Part shown: piece after piece, positions 1 through 7,292 of the stretch
Numbering within the stretch: position 1 is the first letter of the stretch
How the letters are laid out: each line of letters starts with the position of its first letter
Assembly (NCBI GenBank): GCA_964509845.1
Contig: CAZDZG010000011.1
Span: 1 to 29,517 of the forward strand
Direction: 5' to 3'
Source: WYZ-LMO6 sp964509845
GTDB taxonomy: Archaea; Hadarchaeota; Hadarchaeia; Hadarchaeales; WYZ-LMO6
Length of the DNA: 29,517 bases
The notes under the pieces: generated by a model
What the model saw: only the letters and a program-made list of their open reading frames with translations
Database searches by the model: none
Told to the model about the DNA's origin: nothing
Translations under genes and position numbers: made by a program

Positions 1-1097
1 GCCGCCAGCACCGCCCCTTTCGCCGCCCCCAGCTCGGTGTTGTGGGAGAGCACGGTGTACTGGAACCCCCTTTCCAGCTGGTTGGCCTCCACCCCGCCCA
101 CCACCGCCACCATCCCCCCCTCCAGCAGGGAGTCGAACCTGGGCTGGGGCCTGTCCACCTCCTCCCTCACCACCACGGGCTGGGGAGGGGCGGAGGGAAG
201 ACCGAGCCTCTGCGGCTCCCCCCTGTAGCTCCTCCAGCTCTCCTTCAGCTCCTCCACGCTGGCCTCCCTGGAGAGGACCACGAAGACGGATTCGGTGTGC
301 CCTTCCAGGACCGGAACCCTGTTGCACTTGCAGGCTATCCTGAAGCTGGCCGGCACTATCCTTCCTCCCTCCAGCCTTCCCAGCAACCTCACCGTTTCCT
401 TCCTGACCTTCTCCTCCTCCCCCTTGATGTAGGGAATCACGTTGCCCTCGAAGGTGAGGGGGGAGTACTCCTCCAGGGGACCAGGAAGGGAGGTCCCCTG
501 TCTCCTCCTCTGCTCGGCCCAGCGGGAAACGGCTTCATACCCCGCCCCGGAAACCGCCTGCATGGAGACCATGATCACCTCCTCCAGTCCGAAGGTGTCG
601 TAGAGGGGCTTCAGGGAGAGGGTAAGCCCTATGGTGGTGCAGTTGGGCTGGGGGACCACGAAACCCTTCCATCCCCTCCTCCTCCTCTGCTCCTCGATCA
701 GGGGGGCCTGGGACTCGTTGACGGAAGGGAGGTAGGTGAAGCTGTCCTCAAAGTAGCGGAAGGCGGAAGCCGTGCTCACCACCGGCTTCTCCCTGGCCAC
801 CCTCCCCTCCACCTCCAGCGCCACCTCGGAGGGAAGGGCGGAGAAGAAAAAGGAGACCTTCCCTTCTATCTCCTCCAGGCTTTTGACCTCCATCTCCAGA
901 ATTTCCCTGCTTGGTTCCCGGGAGTAGAACCATCTGGAATCCTCTTTTCCGTACCGAAGGGCCTCCGCATAGGTCTTTCCGGCCGATCTGGAGGAGGCGT
1001 AAAGCTCCTCCACCCTGAACCAGGGGTGGTCCTGCAGGTTGAGGACGAACTTCTGTCCCACCTCCCCGGTAGCCCCCAGGATGCCCACCGACCTCAT
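1..1097 (-). CDS. asd: Aspartate-semialdehyde dehydrogenase (3' end beyond the window)
   Basis: Reduces aspartyl phosphate to aspartate semialdehyde, the branch point to lysine/DAP, threonine and methionine; cytosolic, NADP-dependent. The N-terminus MRSVGILGATGEVGQ is the Rossmann nucleotide-binding loop. The catalytic cysteine lies in PQPNCTTIGLT at about residue 153, and the last visible residues, VLSHNTELGAAKGAVLA, match the conserved C-terminal segment of the archaeal/fungal-type enzyme. About 365 codons are visible, so only a few residues should be missing at the left edge. The ATG at 1097 follows a GGAGAG ribosome-binding sequence, and a TATA-like box lies 27 bases upstream. It is therefore either co-transcribed with guaAb (49-base gap) or has its own promoter. 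dapB, the next enzyme but one in the same pathway, is nearby on the same strand. The family call is secure; the C-terminus is unseen. Confidence 0.95.
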   Translation of the reverse strand, partial: MRSVGILGATGEVGQKFVLNLQDHPWFRVEELYASSRSAGKTYAEALRYGKEDSRWFYSREPSREILEMEVKSLEEIEGKVSFFFSALPSEVALEVEGRVAREKPVVSTASAFRYFEDSFTYLPSVNESQAPLIEEQRRRRGWKGFVVPQPNCTTIGLTLSLKPLYDTFGLEEVIMVSMQAVSGAGYEAVSRWAEQRRRQGTSLPGPLEEYSPLTFEGNVIPYIKGEEEKVRKETVRLLGRLEGGRIVPASFRIACKCNRVPVLEGHTESVFVVLSREASVEELKESWRSYRGEPQRLGLPSAPPQPVVVREEVDRPQPRFDSLLEGGMVAVVGGVEANQLERGFQYTVLSHNTELGAAKGAVLA

Positions 1098-1119
1098 TCC
1101 TCTCTCCTCTGACCCCGGC

Positions 1120-1128
1120 GGTTAAACC
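1120..1128 (-). promoter_or_regulatory. TATA-like box for asd
   Basis: GGTTTAACC on the minus strand is centred 27 bases before the asd ATG, inside the 49-base guaAb-asd gap. It sits in an inverted repeat with CGGTT/AACCG arms. It would give asd a second, nearly leaderless promoter. Confidence 0.45.
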
Positions 1129-1146
1129 GTTTTCGCGCCGGAACGC

Positions 1147-2085
1147 TCACTCGAACTCGATGGTGGCCGGGGGCTTGGGGGTCAGATCGTACAGGACCCT
1201 GGAGACCCCGGGAAGCTCCGAGGTGAGCCTGGCGGTGAGCCTGCGCAGAAGCTCCCAGGGAAGGGAGAGGGGCTCGGCCCTCATGGCATCCTCGGAGGCC
1301 ACCACCCTCACCACCAGGATGGCCCCATATCTCCTCTCCCCCCGCTCGGAGACCCCCGTGGCCCTGTCTGACAGGAGGACGGCGAAGGATTGGAAGGCGG
1401 GCAGATCCCTGGTCTCCTCCTCCACGATCCTCGTGGCCCTCCTCACCAGCTCCACCCTCTCCGGGGTCACCTCCCCAAGCACCCTCACCGAGAGACCCGG
1501 ACCGGGGAAGGGGCGGCGCTCGGTGACCTCGGGGGGAAGCCCCAAGAAACGGGCTACCTCCCTCACCTGGGGCTTGTAGAGCTCCTTCAGCGGCTCCAGC
1601 ACCCTGTATCCGTACCTGACCATCGGGTCTATCCCCACCTGCTCCAGAACGTTGTGCTGGGTCTTCACCCCTCCCTTCGTCTCCACCACATCCGCCGCTA
1701 TGGTCCCCTGCAGGAGAATCCTCACCCCCAGCTCCCCCGCTATCCTGGAGAGGCAGGAGTAGAAGGCCTCCCTGAAGGCCTTCCTCTTCTCCTCCGGGTC
1801 GGTCTTTCCCCTCAGGGCGGAGAAGAACTCCCCCTCCACCTCCCTCACCTCCACCCCGATGCCCAGCCCTTCGAGCACCCTGGACACGGTTTTACCCTCC
1901 CCTTCCCTCATGAAGCCCGTGTTCAGGAAAACCACCCTCATCCTCTCCCCCACCGCCCTGTGTCCCAGGACGGCGGTGACCATGGAGTCCACCCCTCCCG
2001 AAACCGCCGCCAGGGCCCTTTCCTCCCCTATGGCCTCCCTCAGCCACTCCACCTTTTCCTTCACGAACAGGGCCGGATCGAACAT
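1147..2085 (-). CDS. guaAb: GMP synthase (glutamine-hydrolysing) ATP-pyrophosphatase subunit B
   Basis: Adenylates XMP and aminates it to GMP using ammonia delivered by a separate glutaminase subunit (GuaAa), as in archaea with a split GMP synthase. No glutaminase domain is present, and its gene is not in the window. The PP-loop AVSGGVDSMV lies near residues 27-36. The dimerisation/substrate part carries QHNVLEQVGIDP, RPFPGPGLSVRVLGEVTPE and the C-terminal DLTPKPPATIEFE, all family signatures. At 312 residues it has normal length. GTG 2091, ATG 2088 and ATG 2085 are all possible starts. I chose 2085 because archaeal homologues begin MFDP and because the TATA-like box is centred about 22 bases before it. 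It may continue into asd. Confidence 0.95.
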   Translation of the reverse strand: MFDPALFVKEKVEWLREAIGEERALAAVSGGVDSMVTAVLGHRAVGERMRVVFLNTGFMREGEGKTVSRVLEGLGIGVEVREVEGEFFSALRGKTDPEEKRKAFREAFYSCLSRIAGELGVRILLQGTIAADVVETKGGVKTQHNVLEQVGIDPMVRYGYRVLEPLKELYKPQVREVARFLGLPPEVTERRPFPGPGLSVRVLGEVTPERVELVRRATRIVEEETRDLPAFQSFAVLLSDRATGVSERGERRYGAILVVRVVASEDAMRAEPLSLPWELLRRLTARLTSELPGVSRVLYDLTPKPPATIEFE

Positions 2086-2103
2086 CATCACCCTTCCCCC
2101 TCC

Positions 2104-2112
2104 TTTTAATAA
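2104..2112 (-). promoter_or_regulatory. TATA-like box for guaAb
   Basis: TTATTAAAA on the minus strand is centred about 22 bases before ATG 2085. That implies a leaderless or near-leaderless transcript and argues against the GTG at 2091. Confidence 0.55.
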
Positions 2113-2166
2113 CCCTTGTTCATACTTTTACGCCCCCTGCGCGAGAAGACCGACCAACCCATCCAT

Positions 2167-2175
2167 CTATTTATC
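2167..2175 (+). promoter_or_regulatory. TATA-like box for the 38-residue zinc-finger gene
   Basis: CTATTTATC is centred 26 bases before ATG 2197, which places the expected transcription start on the start codon. It is the main reason for starting this small gene at 2197 and not at the upstream ATG 2116. Confidence 0.55.
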
Positions 2176-2196
2176 CGACCTTCCCCCACTCCAACG

Positions 2197-2313
2197 ATGC
2201 CCAGGAGGAAGTACGGCAGGATGGTCAAGCCCCTCCCCTCTCCTCCTCCCCCCCAGAAGTGCCGGTTTTGTAGGATGGGGATAAGGTGTCCCTATCACGG
2301 CCCAGCGGGATGA
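2197..2313 (+). CDS. 38-residue zinc-finger microprotein
   Basis: Unrecognised small protein. It starts MPRRKYGRMVKPLP, has a short proline run, and ends with KCRFCRMGIRCPYHGPAG. The CxxC...CxxH pattern (C22, C25, C31, H34) could bind one zinc ion, and the N-terminus is basic, so a nucleic-acid or ribosome contact is possible; that is inference. The ATG is preceded at the canonical distance by a TATA-like box and has no Shine-Dalgarno sequence, which suits a leaderless gene. It is divergent from guaAb (111-base gap). Its 3' 89 bases overlap the end of the minus-strand cysteine-rich ORF, an unusually large overlap for two short genes, so one of them might be false. I favour this one because of the promoter and the zinc pattern. 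Confidence 0.6.
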   Translation: MPRRKYGRMVKPLPSPPPPQKCRFCRMGIRCPYHGPAG

Positions 2314-2527
2314 GGGGCTCGAAGTCCTCGCAATCCCTCGCCAGCTCCTCCATCCTCCTGAAGAAAACATGATCCAGCGAGGATTCCCTTCCCCACCCGC
2401 AGCAGGGGGAAGGTCTGTGCAGCAGGTACTCCTGCACCTCCAGCTTTCCCCTCCGCGAGCAAACGTACTCCACCCTGTCCAGCCACCGGCATTCCCAGCA
2501 GCTACGCCTCCCTGAGGCCAAGCACAT
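2225..2527 (-). CDS. Small cysteine-rich protein of unknown function
   Basis: Unrecognised 100-residue protein downstream of dapB on the same strand. Cysteines form CxxC at residues 10 and 13 (SCWECRWLD), C23 and a CC pair at 42-43 (PSPCCGW), suggesting a zinc- or metal-binding fold. The rest is polar, and the C-terminal 16 residues are low-complexity. The ATG at 2527 lies inside dapB (26-base overlap) directly after GGAGG. TTG 2521 has better spacing from that same GGAGG and is an alternative start. The reading frame fills the interval between dapB and the zinc-finger gene and fits translational coupling to dapB. The tail overlaps the zinc-finger gene on the other strand. No function is proposed. 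Confidence 0.55.
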   Translation of the reverse strand: MCLASGRRSCWECRWLDRVEYVCSRRGKLEVQEYLLHRPSPCCGWGRESSLDHVFFRRMEELARDCEDFEPLIPLGRDRDTLSPSYKTGTSGGEEERGGA

Positions 2528-3320
2528 CCTCCATTCCCAGGATCTCCCCCGGTTTTCCCTTCTCCACCACGAACCTTATGGCCTTCAGCACACCCTCCGC
2601 GAAGGCCTCCCTCCCGTGGGCCCTGTGGGTGAGCTCTATCCTCTCCCCCGGCCCCGCGAAGATCACCGTGTGCTCCCCCACCACATCCCCTCCCCTCAGG
2701 GAGTGGATCACCACCTCCCCACCCCTCTTCCCCTTTCCCTCTCCCCTCCCCACCCTTACCTCCGTCCCCCTGCTTTCCGCCACGATCCTGGCCGCCTTCA
2801 GGGCCGTTCCGCTGGGGGCGTCCAGCTTCCCCCTGTGATGAATCTCCACCACCTCCACATCGTACTCCTTTCCCAGCCTCCTGGCCAGTTCGGAGAGGAG
2901 CCTGAAGAAGAGGTTCACCCCCACCGCCATGTTGGGGGAGATCACGGCCGGGATCCCGCCCTCCGCGATCGCCCTCCTCATCCTTTCCATCTGCTCCTCG
3001 GAGAAGCCCGTGGTTCCCACCACCACCGGAACCCCTACCCTGGCGGCCACCTCCACGTTGGCCACGGCGGCCTCCGCCACGGTGAAGTCCACCATCACCC
3101 CGCCCTTCAGCCCCCTGAGGATGCCCTCCAGCTCCCCGGCTCCCCTCACCTCCACCCCAAGCCTTCCCACCCCCGCCACCTCCCCCGCATCCCTTCCCAG
3201 GAAGGGGGAGTTCGGGGCCTCCACCGCACCCGCCAGCCTCATGTCCCCCTGCTCCGAAATCTTCCTCACCAGGACCCTGCCCATCCTCCCGCAGGCCCCG
3301 CAAAGGCAGACCTCTATCAT
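2502..3320 (-). CDS. dapB: 4-hydroxy-tetrahydrodipicolinate reductase
   Basis: NAD(P)H-dependent reduction of hydroxy-tetrahydrodipicolinate to tetrahydrodipicolinate in lysine/DAP synthesis; cytosolic tetramer in the family. The 272-residue protein has the Rossmann motif GACGRMG (8-14), VGTTGFSEEQ (about 101-110), SPNMAVGVN (128-136) and the substrate-binding signature EIHHRGKLDAPSGTA (159-173) with the catalytic HH, K165 and the GT pair. Length is typical. Its ATG overlaps the secD stop by 4 bases (ATGA), so it is translated by coupling in a secF-secD-dapB operon. Sharing an operon with the secretion genes is not a known functional link. asd lies about 1.4 kb downstream on the same strand. 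Confidence 0.95.
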   Translation of the reverse strand: MIEVCLCGACGRMGRVLVRKISEQGDMRLAGAVEAPNSPFLGRDAGEVAGVGRLGVEVRGAGELEGILRGLKGGVMVDFTVAEAAVANVEVAARVGVPVVVGTTGFSEEQMERMRRAIAEGGIPAVISPNMAVGVNLFFRLLSELARRLGKEYDVEVVEIHHRGKLDAPSGTALKAARIVAESRGTEVRVGRGEGKGKRGGEVVIHSLRGGDVVGEHTVIFAGPGERIELTHRAHGREAFAEGVLKAIRFVVEKGKPGEILGMEDVLGLREA

Positions 3321-5140
3321 CCCTTCGCCTCTCCCTTCCCCAGGATAACATTAACCATCCTGGCATAAAGGGGTCGGGTGAGGAGGACGGAGAGCAGGAC
3401 CCCCAGGATGGTCACCAGCGCGAAGCCCCTCATCTCCCCGAAGCCCAGGGTGGCCAGGGCCACCATGGCCACCAGGGTGGTGAGGGAGGAGCCCCAGATC
3501 ACCCTGAAGGCCCTCCTGATCCTGTCCCTCAGCCCTCCCACGGCCCTCACCTCCCTCACCCCTCCCCTCATGATCTCCTCCGTGATGATGAGCTGGGCGT
3601 CCACCCCCGTGCCTATCACCAGCACCAGCCCCGCCAGCTCCGCCAGGTCGAGGCTGTAGGGGAGGACGGAGATCACCCCCAGCGTGATCACCAGCTCCAG
3701 GATCATGGTGCCCATGACGGCAAAGGTAATGCTGGGCCTGCGGTAGCGGAAGGTCACCAGGGCCAGCACCGCGAGGAAGGAAAAGAAGGCGGCAAGGAGG
3801 AGCTGCCTGAGGAAGGCGGTGCCCAGCCTGGCCTCCAGCATGGTCTCCCCCTCTATGGAGACCCCCACGGGCAGGCGCTGGCTGAGGATGGTCCTCAGGT
3901 TCCTGGCCTCCCTCATGGCCTCCGATCCGGAGGCCCTGCTCACGGTGATCACCAGGTCCTTCACCTCCCTTCCCAGCAGGAGCTGCTGGGCCAGGGAGGG
4001 GCTGATGGTGATCACGCTCTTGCATCCGCAGGCCTCCCTCACCCAGGCCTCCGCGTCTCCCGGATGGGGAACGTTCTCCACCGAGTAGGAGGGGGGGAGC
4101 TCCTCCAGAACCCGCTCGGAGAAGTGGCCCACCAACAGGATCCTGAACCTGGTGGAGCTCATCCCCTCCAGGAAGGACCTGGCCTCCAGAGAGAGGAAAT
4201 CGCCAGGGGTGACCGCCGCCGGCACCTGGAGGTAGTACCCTCCCCCCTGCTCCGGGAAGCCCCTCGCCCTGAACGCGTGGGAGGCCTCATCGTACTCCAG
4301 GATGGGGAGGAGGGGGAGGAGCTCCTCCTGAACCAGGAGGACGGCATCCACGGGCCGGTCCACGTAGACCACGGTGGGATAGTTGGCCTTCCCCGCCGCA
4401 CCCTCCCTGAACCTCCTGGCACCCTCGTCCGTCAGCCTGAAGGGAAGCTCCGCCGCGTTCCTCTCCTCCAGGCTGGGCCTGGGGGGATCCACGCGGAGGA
4501 TGTGCTCCCCGTAGAGCAGGGGCTCGTTCTCCAGCCATATCTCCAGCTTCCCCTGCTTTCCCAGCAGCACCTCGGCCTCCTGGGGGGTGAGGGCGGGTAC
4601 CTCGTACAGGATGAGGTTTCCCCCCAGGGCCTTCAGCACCGCTCCCCTGGTACCGAGCGGATCCACCCTGCCCTTCAGGATCTCTATCACCTCCTCCCTG
4701 GTCCGGCTGCAGACTGCGTTCCTCACGTTCTCCCTGAGCAGGCGGGCCCTTCCTCCCACCAGGTTCTCCACCAGGTTCAGGAGCCCCTCGGTGGCCCTCA
4801 CTCCCACCTCCACCCTGGCTATGCCCGTGCGGGGATCGTAGGGGAGGCCCTCCCTCAGGGCCTCTCCCCGCTCGTCCAGGGGAAGGACCCTGGTGTGCAG
4901 CCCGTTCTCCAGGATCCCCACCACCTCCTCATAAGCAGACGGAAGGTCGGAGGGGGAGAACTGAAAGACCAGCTGGCAGGCCTGCAGGGAGAGGAGGATC
5001 CTGGAGCCCCCCACGATGTCCACTCCGAAGTTCAGACCCCGGGTGAACTCGCTCATCCATCCCAGCGTGCTCCTCGATCGCTCGTTCACCTCCGCCCAGG
5101 GCCTCCAGACCGAGGCCACCGAGAGGAGGGCCACCAGCAT
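3317..5140 (-). CDS. secD: Protein-export membrane protein SecD
   Basis: Partner of SecF; uses the membrane potential to help late steps of Sec-dependent export. The 607-residue protein has an N-terminal membrane segment (residues about 1-14), the D1 motif GVDIVGGSRILL (39-50), a large extracytoplasmic region and a C-terminal bundle of five membrane helices from about residue 430. The conserved GTGVDAQLIITEE motif (D514) corresponds to the SecD D4 motif. ATG 5140 is the only methionine before the hydrophobic segment; AGGGAGAGGT lies about 15 bases upstream. The frame is open further upstream but holds no ATG, GTG or TTG near. It lies 22 bases after secF and overlaps dapB by 4 bases. Confidence 0.94.
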   Translation of the reverse strand: MLVALLSVASVWRPWAEVNERSRSTLGWMSEFTRGLNFGVDIVGGSRILLSLQACQLVFQFSPSDLPSAYEEVVGILENGLHTRVLPLDERGEALREGLPYDPRTGIARVEVGVRATEGLLNLVENLVGGRARLLRENVRNAVCSRTREEVIEILKGRVDPLGTRGAVLKALGGNLILYEVPALTPQEAEVLLGKQGKLEIWLENEPLLYGEHILRVDPPRPSLEERNAAELPFRLTDEGARRFREGAAGKANYPTVVYVDRPVDAVLLVQEELLPLLPILEYDEASHAFRARGFPEQGGGYYLQVPAAVTPGDFLSLEARSFLEGMSSTRFRILLVGHFSERVLEELPPSYSVENVPHPGDAEAWVREACGCKSVITISPSLAQQLLLGREVKDLVITVSRASGSEAMREARNLRTILSQRLPVGVSIEGETMLEARLGTAFLRQLLLAAFFSFLAVLALVTFRYRRPSITFAVMGTMILELVITLGVISVLPYSLDLAELAGLVLVIGTGVDAQLIITEEIMRGGVREVRAVGGLRDRIRRAFRVIWGSSLTTLVAMVALATLGFGEMRGFALVTILGVLLSVLLTRPLYARMVNVILGKGEAKG

Positions 5141-5162
5141 GACCAGCAGGAAATACCTCTCC

Positions 5163-6044
5163 CTAAAGAGCGACAGGGATCTCCCTCCTTTCCTTTCCCA
5201 GGGTCAGGGCGGCGTTCAGGAACCAGGTGTTCACCACGTCGAAGATCATCCCCACCAGCAGGGGAAAGGTCAGCTCGTCCACCAGCGGGGAGGTGCTCAG
5301 CAGGTTCACGAAGAGGAGGGTGAGGAAGGTGGTGCCGTTGACCAACAGGCCCGTTCGCATGGCCGCCGCCGCCCTTTCCCTGGGGGTTCCGCCCACCCCC
5401 TTCTCCACCGCCGTGACCAGGAGGTTGTTGGTGTCATCCGAGTAGCCGAGGAGCATGAGGAGGCCGGCCATGGATCCGATGCTCAGCTCCACCCCCACCA
5501 GGGACATGCAGCCCAGGGCATCGAAGACGTTGAGCCAGACCGTTCCCAGGATGCTCCCGCTCGTCCTCAGGCTCCTGAAGTTGAGGAAGATGACAAGGGC
5601 CATGAGGAAGGGGGCGACCATCAGGGCGTTCCTGGCCTGGCGCTTGGAGAGGCCGGTGAGGATGGAACCCATGTTGTACACAATGACCTGGTTCTCGCTT
5701 ATCCCCAGCTCGCTGGCCAGGGAAAGCCTAAGGTTGTCCCTGACCTCCTGGGGAAGGTCCAGCCTGTCGGTCTCCATGTCCAGACCGTACAGACCCCCGT
5801 AAGAGGTGAGCTTCACCTCCACCCTCTCCCCCAGCAGACCCTCCACCAGCTCCTTCACCTGGGCCACCTGGGGATGGTTCTCCATCCCCCTCACCTGGAT
5901 GAGGGTTCCTCCCCTGAAGTCCCGGCTCAGGGGGATCCCCCTTACCAGGAGGCAGGCGAGGAAGAAGAGGGAGAGCAGCAGGGGGGGAAGGAGCATCCTG
6001 CGCGTGCTCCAGTGATGAAGGTGGTAGGCGGGGTCCAGCCTCAC
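5163..6044 (-). CDS. secF: Protein-export membrane protein SecF
   Basis: Forms the SecDF export-assisting complex with the next gene. With the GTG at 6044 the protein has 293 residues, the usual archaeal SecF length. A membrane helix lies at about 17-36, DFRGGTLIQV (about 42-51) is the family motif after TM1, and a C-terminal block contains GYSDDTNNLL and four or five more helices. The frame is open up to 6212, but the extra 56 residues are low-complexity and would run through the promoter region and into the plus-strand gene. GTG 6044 is preceded by AAGGAGAGG with good spacing, so I used it. First gene of secF-secD-dapB. Confidence 0.92.
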   Translation of the reverse strand: MRLDPAYHLHHWSTRRMLLPPLLLSLFFLACLLVRGIPLSRDFRGGTLIQVRGMENHPQVAQVKELVEGLLGERVEVKLTSYGGLYGLDMETDRLDLPQEVRDNLRLSLASELGISENQVIVYNMGSILTGLSKRQARNALMVAPFLMALVIFLNFRSLRTSGSILGTVWLNVFDALGCMSLVGVELSIGSMAGLLMLLGYSDDTNNLLVTAVEKGVGGTPRERAAAAMRTGLLVNGTTFLTLLFVNLLSTSPLVDELTFPLLVGMIFDVVNTWFLNAALTLGKERREIPVAL

Positions 6045-6093
6045 GGTCTCCCCTCTCCTTTCAGGTCCCCGTAAAAAAGGTTCTGGGGGAACA

Positions 6094-6104
6094 GGTAAAA
6101 TAAA
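6094..6104 (+). promoter_or_regulatory. TATA-like box for trmI, possibly shared with secF
   Basis: GGTAAAATAAA is centred about 24 bases before the GTG start of trmI, implying a leaderless mRNA. Read on the other strand (TTTATTTTACC) it would place a secF transcript start near 6074, giving a leader of about 30 bases that contains the AAGGAGAGG ribosome-binding site. A second minus-strand candidate, CCTTTTTTAC at 6071-6080, could also serve secF. Confidence 0.5.
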
Positions 6105-6123
6105 CTCTCTCCCATGTACGCGC

Positions 6124-6918
6124 GTGGAAGTGAGGGAGGGGGACAGGGTAATCCTGCTGGACGAGCGGGGAAAGAAGTACCTGGTGAGGGCCGAGAGGAG
6201 GGTGCTCCACACCGACCTGGGCTTCCTGGACCTTTCCGACCTGCTGGGGAAATCCTTTGGCGAGAAGGTGAGGAGCCACCTGCAGAAGGAGTTCGTGATC
6301 CTGAGGCCCAGGATGAGCGACCTCCTGCAGAAGATCAGGCGCGTTCCTCAGGTGGTGCTGCCTAAGGATGCCGCCCAGCTGGTGGCCCACACCGGCCTGG
6401 GACCCGGCGACCTGGTGGTGGACGGGGGGACGGGCTCCGGGGCCCTCGCCCTCTTCATGGGACATCTGGTGAGGCCCGACGGGAGGGTGGTGAGCTACGA
6501 GATCAGGGAGGACTTCGCGGAGGTAGCCAGGGAGAACATCAGGCTGGCGGGCCTGGAGGGGGTGGTGGAGGTGAAGCTGAGGGACATAAGGGAGGGAATA
6601 GAGGAGAGGGAGGTGGACGTGGTTACCCTGGACCTGCCTTGCCCGGAGGAGGTGGTGCCCCATGCGGAGAGGGCCCTCAAGCCGGGAGGGTACCTGGCCG
6701 TCTTCACCCCCACCGTGGACCAGCTGCAGCGCCTCTATCCCCAGCTGAGGAGGTTCGGCTTCGCCGAGCTCAGAACCCTGGAGTGCCTGGTGAGGGATTG
6801 GGAGGTGAGGGAGGGATGCACCAGGCCCAGCACCAGGATGCTGGGCCACACCTGCTACCTCACCGTGGCTAGGAAGGCCTGGCCCCCTGAGACCTCCCCC
6901 TCACCGGCCTTGCCTTAA
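6124..6918 (+). CDS. trmI: tRNA (adenine-N1)-methyltransferase, TrmI family
   Basis: SAM-dependent methylation of adenosine 57/58 in the tRNA T-loop, a thermostabilising modification in archaea. The 264-residue protein has the TrmI N-terminal beta domain (VREGDRVILLDERGKKYLV; FGEKVRSHLQKEFVILRP) followed by a Rossmann methyltransferase. Motif I is VVDGGTGSGALALFMG (about 98-113), the acidic ribose-binding residue is in SYEIREDF, and DLPCPEEVV is the catalytic-pocket motif IV equivalent. GTG 6124 is chosen because it fits the family N-terminus and the TATA-like spacing; ATG 6114 is out of frame. The C-terminal 13 residues (WPPETSPSPALP region) look non-conserved and overlap the DUF35 gene on the other strand by 50 bases. 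Confidence 0.9.
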   Translation: MEVREGDRVILLDERGKKYLVRAERRVLHTDLGFLDLSDLLGKSFGEKVRSHLQKEFVILRPRMSDLLQKIRRVPQVVLPKDAAQLVAHTGLGPGDLVVDGGTGSGALALFMGHLVRPDGRVVSYEIREDFAEVARENIRLAGLEGVVEVKLRDIREGIEEREVDVVTLDLPCPEEVVPHAERALKPGGYLAVFTPTVDQLQRLYPQLRRFGFAELRTLECLVRDWEVREGCTRPSTRMLGHTCYLTVARKAWPPETSPSPALP

Positions 6919-7291
6919 AGCCGTAGTAGATGATCCCCTCCTCCCCCTCCTCCCTGATCCTCCTGAAGACCAGCTCCACCTCCTCCCCTATCTTCACCTC
7001 CTCCTCCCGGCAGTCCGTCAGCTGGGCCATCACCCTCGGCCCCTCCTCCAGCTCCACGATGGCAAGCATGTAGGGGAGCTGGTCCTTGAAGTCCGCTGGC
7101 CCGGAGTAAACCGTGGTGAAGGAGTATATCTTACCCCTTCCGCTCAGCCTGTAGGGCTCCAGGTGACCCACCCTCCGGCAGTGGGGACAGATCGCCCTGG
7201 GAGGGAAGAAGACCCTGTTGCAGTGGCCGCACCTCGTTCCCACCAGGCCGTAGCGGTTGGGTATCTCCCTCCAGAACCTAGGGACGTGCAC
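6869..7291 (-). CDS. DUF35 OB-fold/rubredoxin-like Zn protein of the thiolase-HMG-CoA synthase complex
   Basis: A 140-residue acyl-CoA-associated DUF35 protein. It has an N-terminal helix, a zinc ribbon (CGHC at 21-24, CPHC at 35-38) and an OB-fold with GRGKIYSFTTVYSGP and PYMLAIVELEEGPRVMAQL. In archaea this protein bridges acetoacetyl-CoA thiolase and HMG-CoA synthase so that acetoacetyl-CoA is channelled through a shared CoA site (established for a methanogen complex). Gene order here, HMG-CoA synthase, thiolase, DUF35, is that arrangement. The GTG at 7291 comes one base after the thiolase stop and uses AGGAGGGT in the thiolase 3' end as its ribosome-binding site. The C-terminal tail (about 14 residues) is basic and probably not conserved. 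Confidence 0.92.
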   Translation of the reverse strand: MHVPRFWREIPNRYGLVGTRCGHCNRVFFPPRAICPHCRRVGHLEPYRLSGRGKIYSFTTVYSGPADFKDQLPYMLAIVELEEGPRVMAQLTDCREEEVKIGEEVELVFRRIREEGEEGIIYYGFKARPVRGRSQGARPS

Positions 7292-7292
7292 C

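Noticed and set aside
6045..6212. N-terminal extension of SecF to 349 residues
   Set aside because: The extra residues are low-complexity, would overlap trmI and the promoter region, and a GTG with AAGGAGAGG at 6044 gives the normal SecF length.
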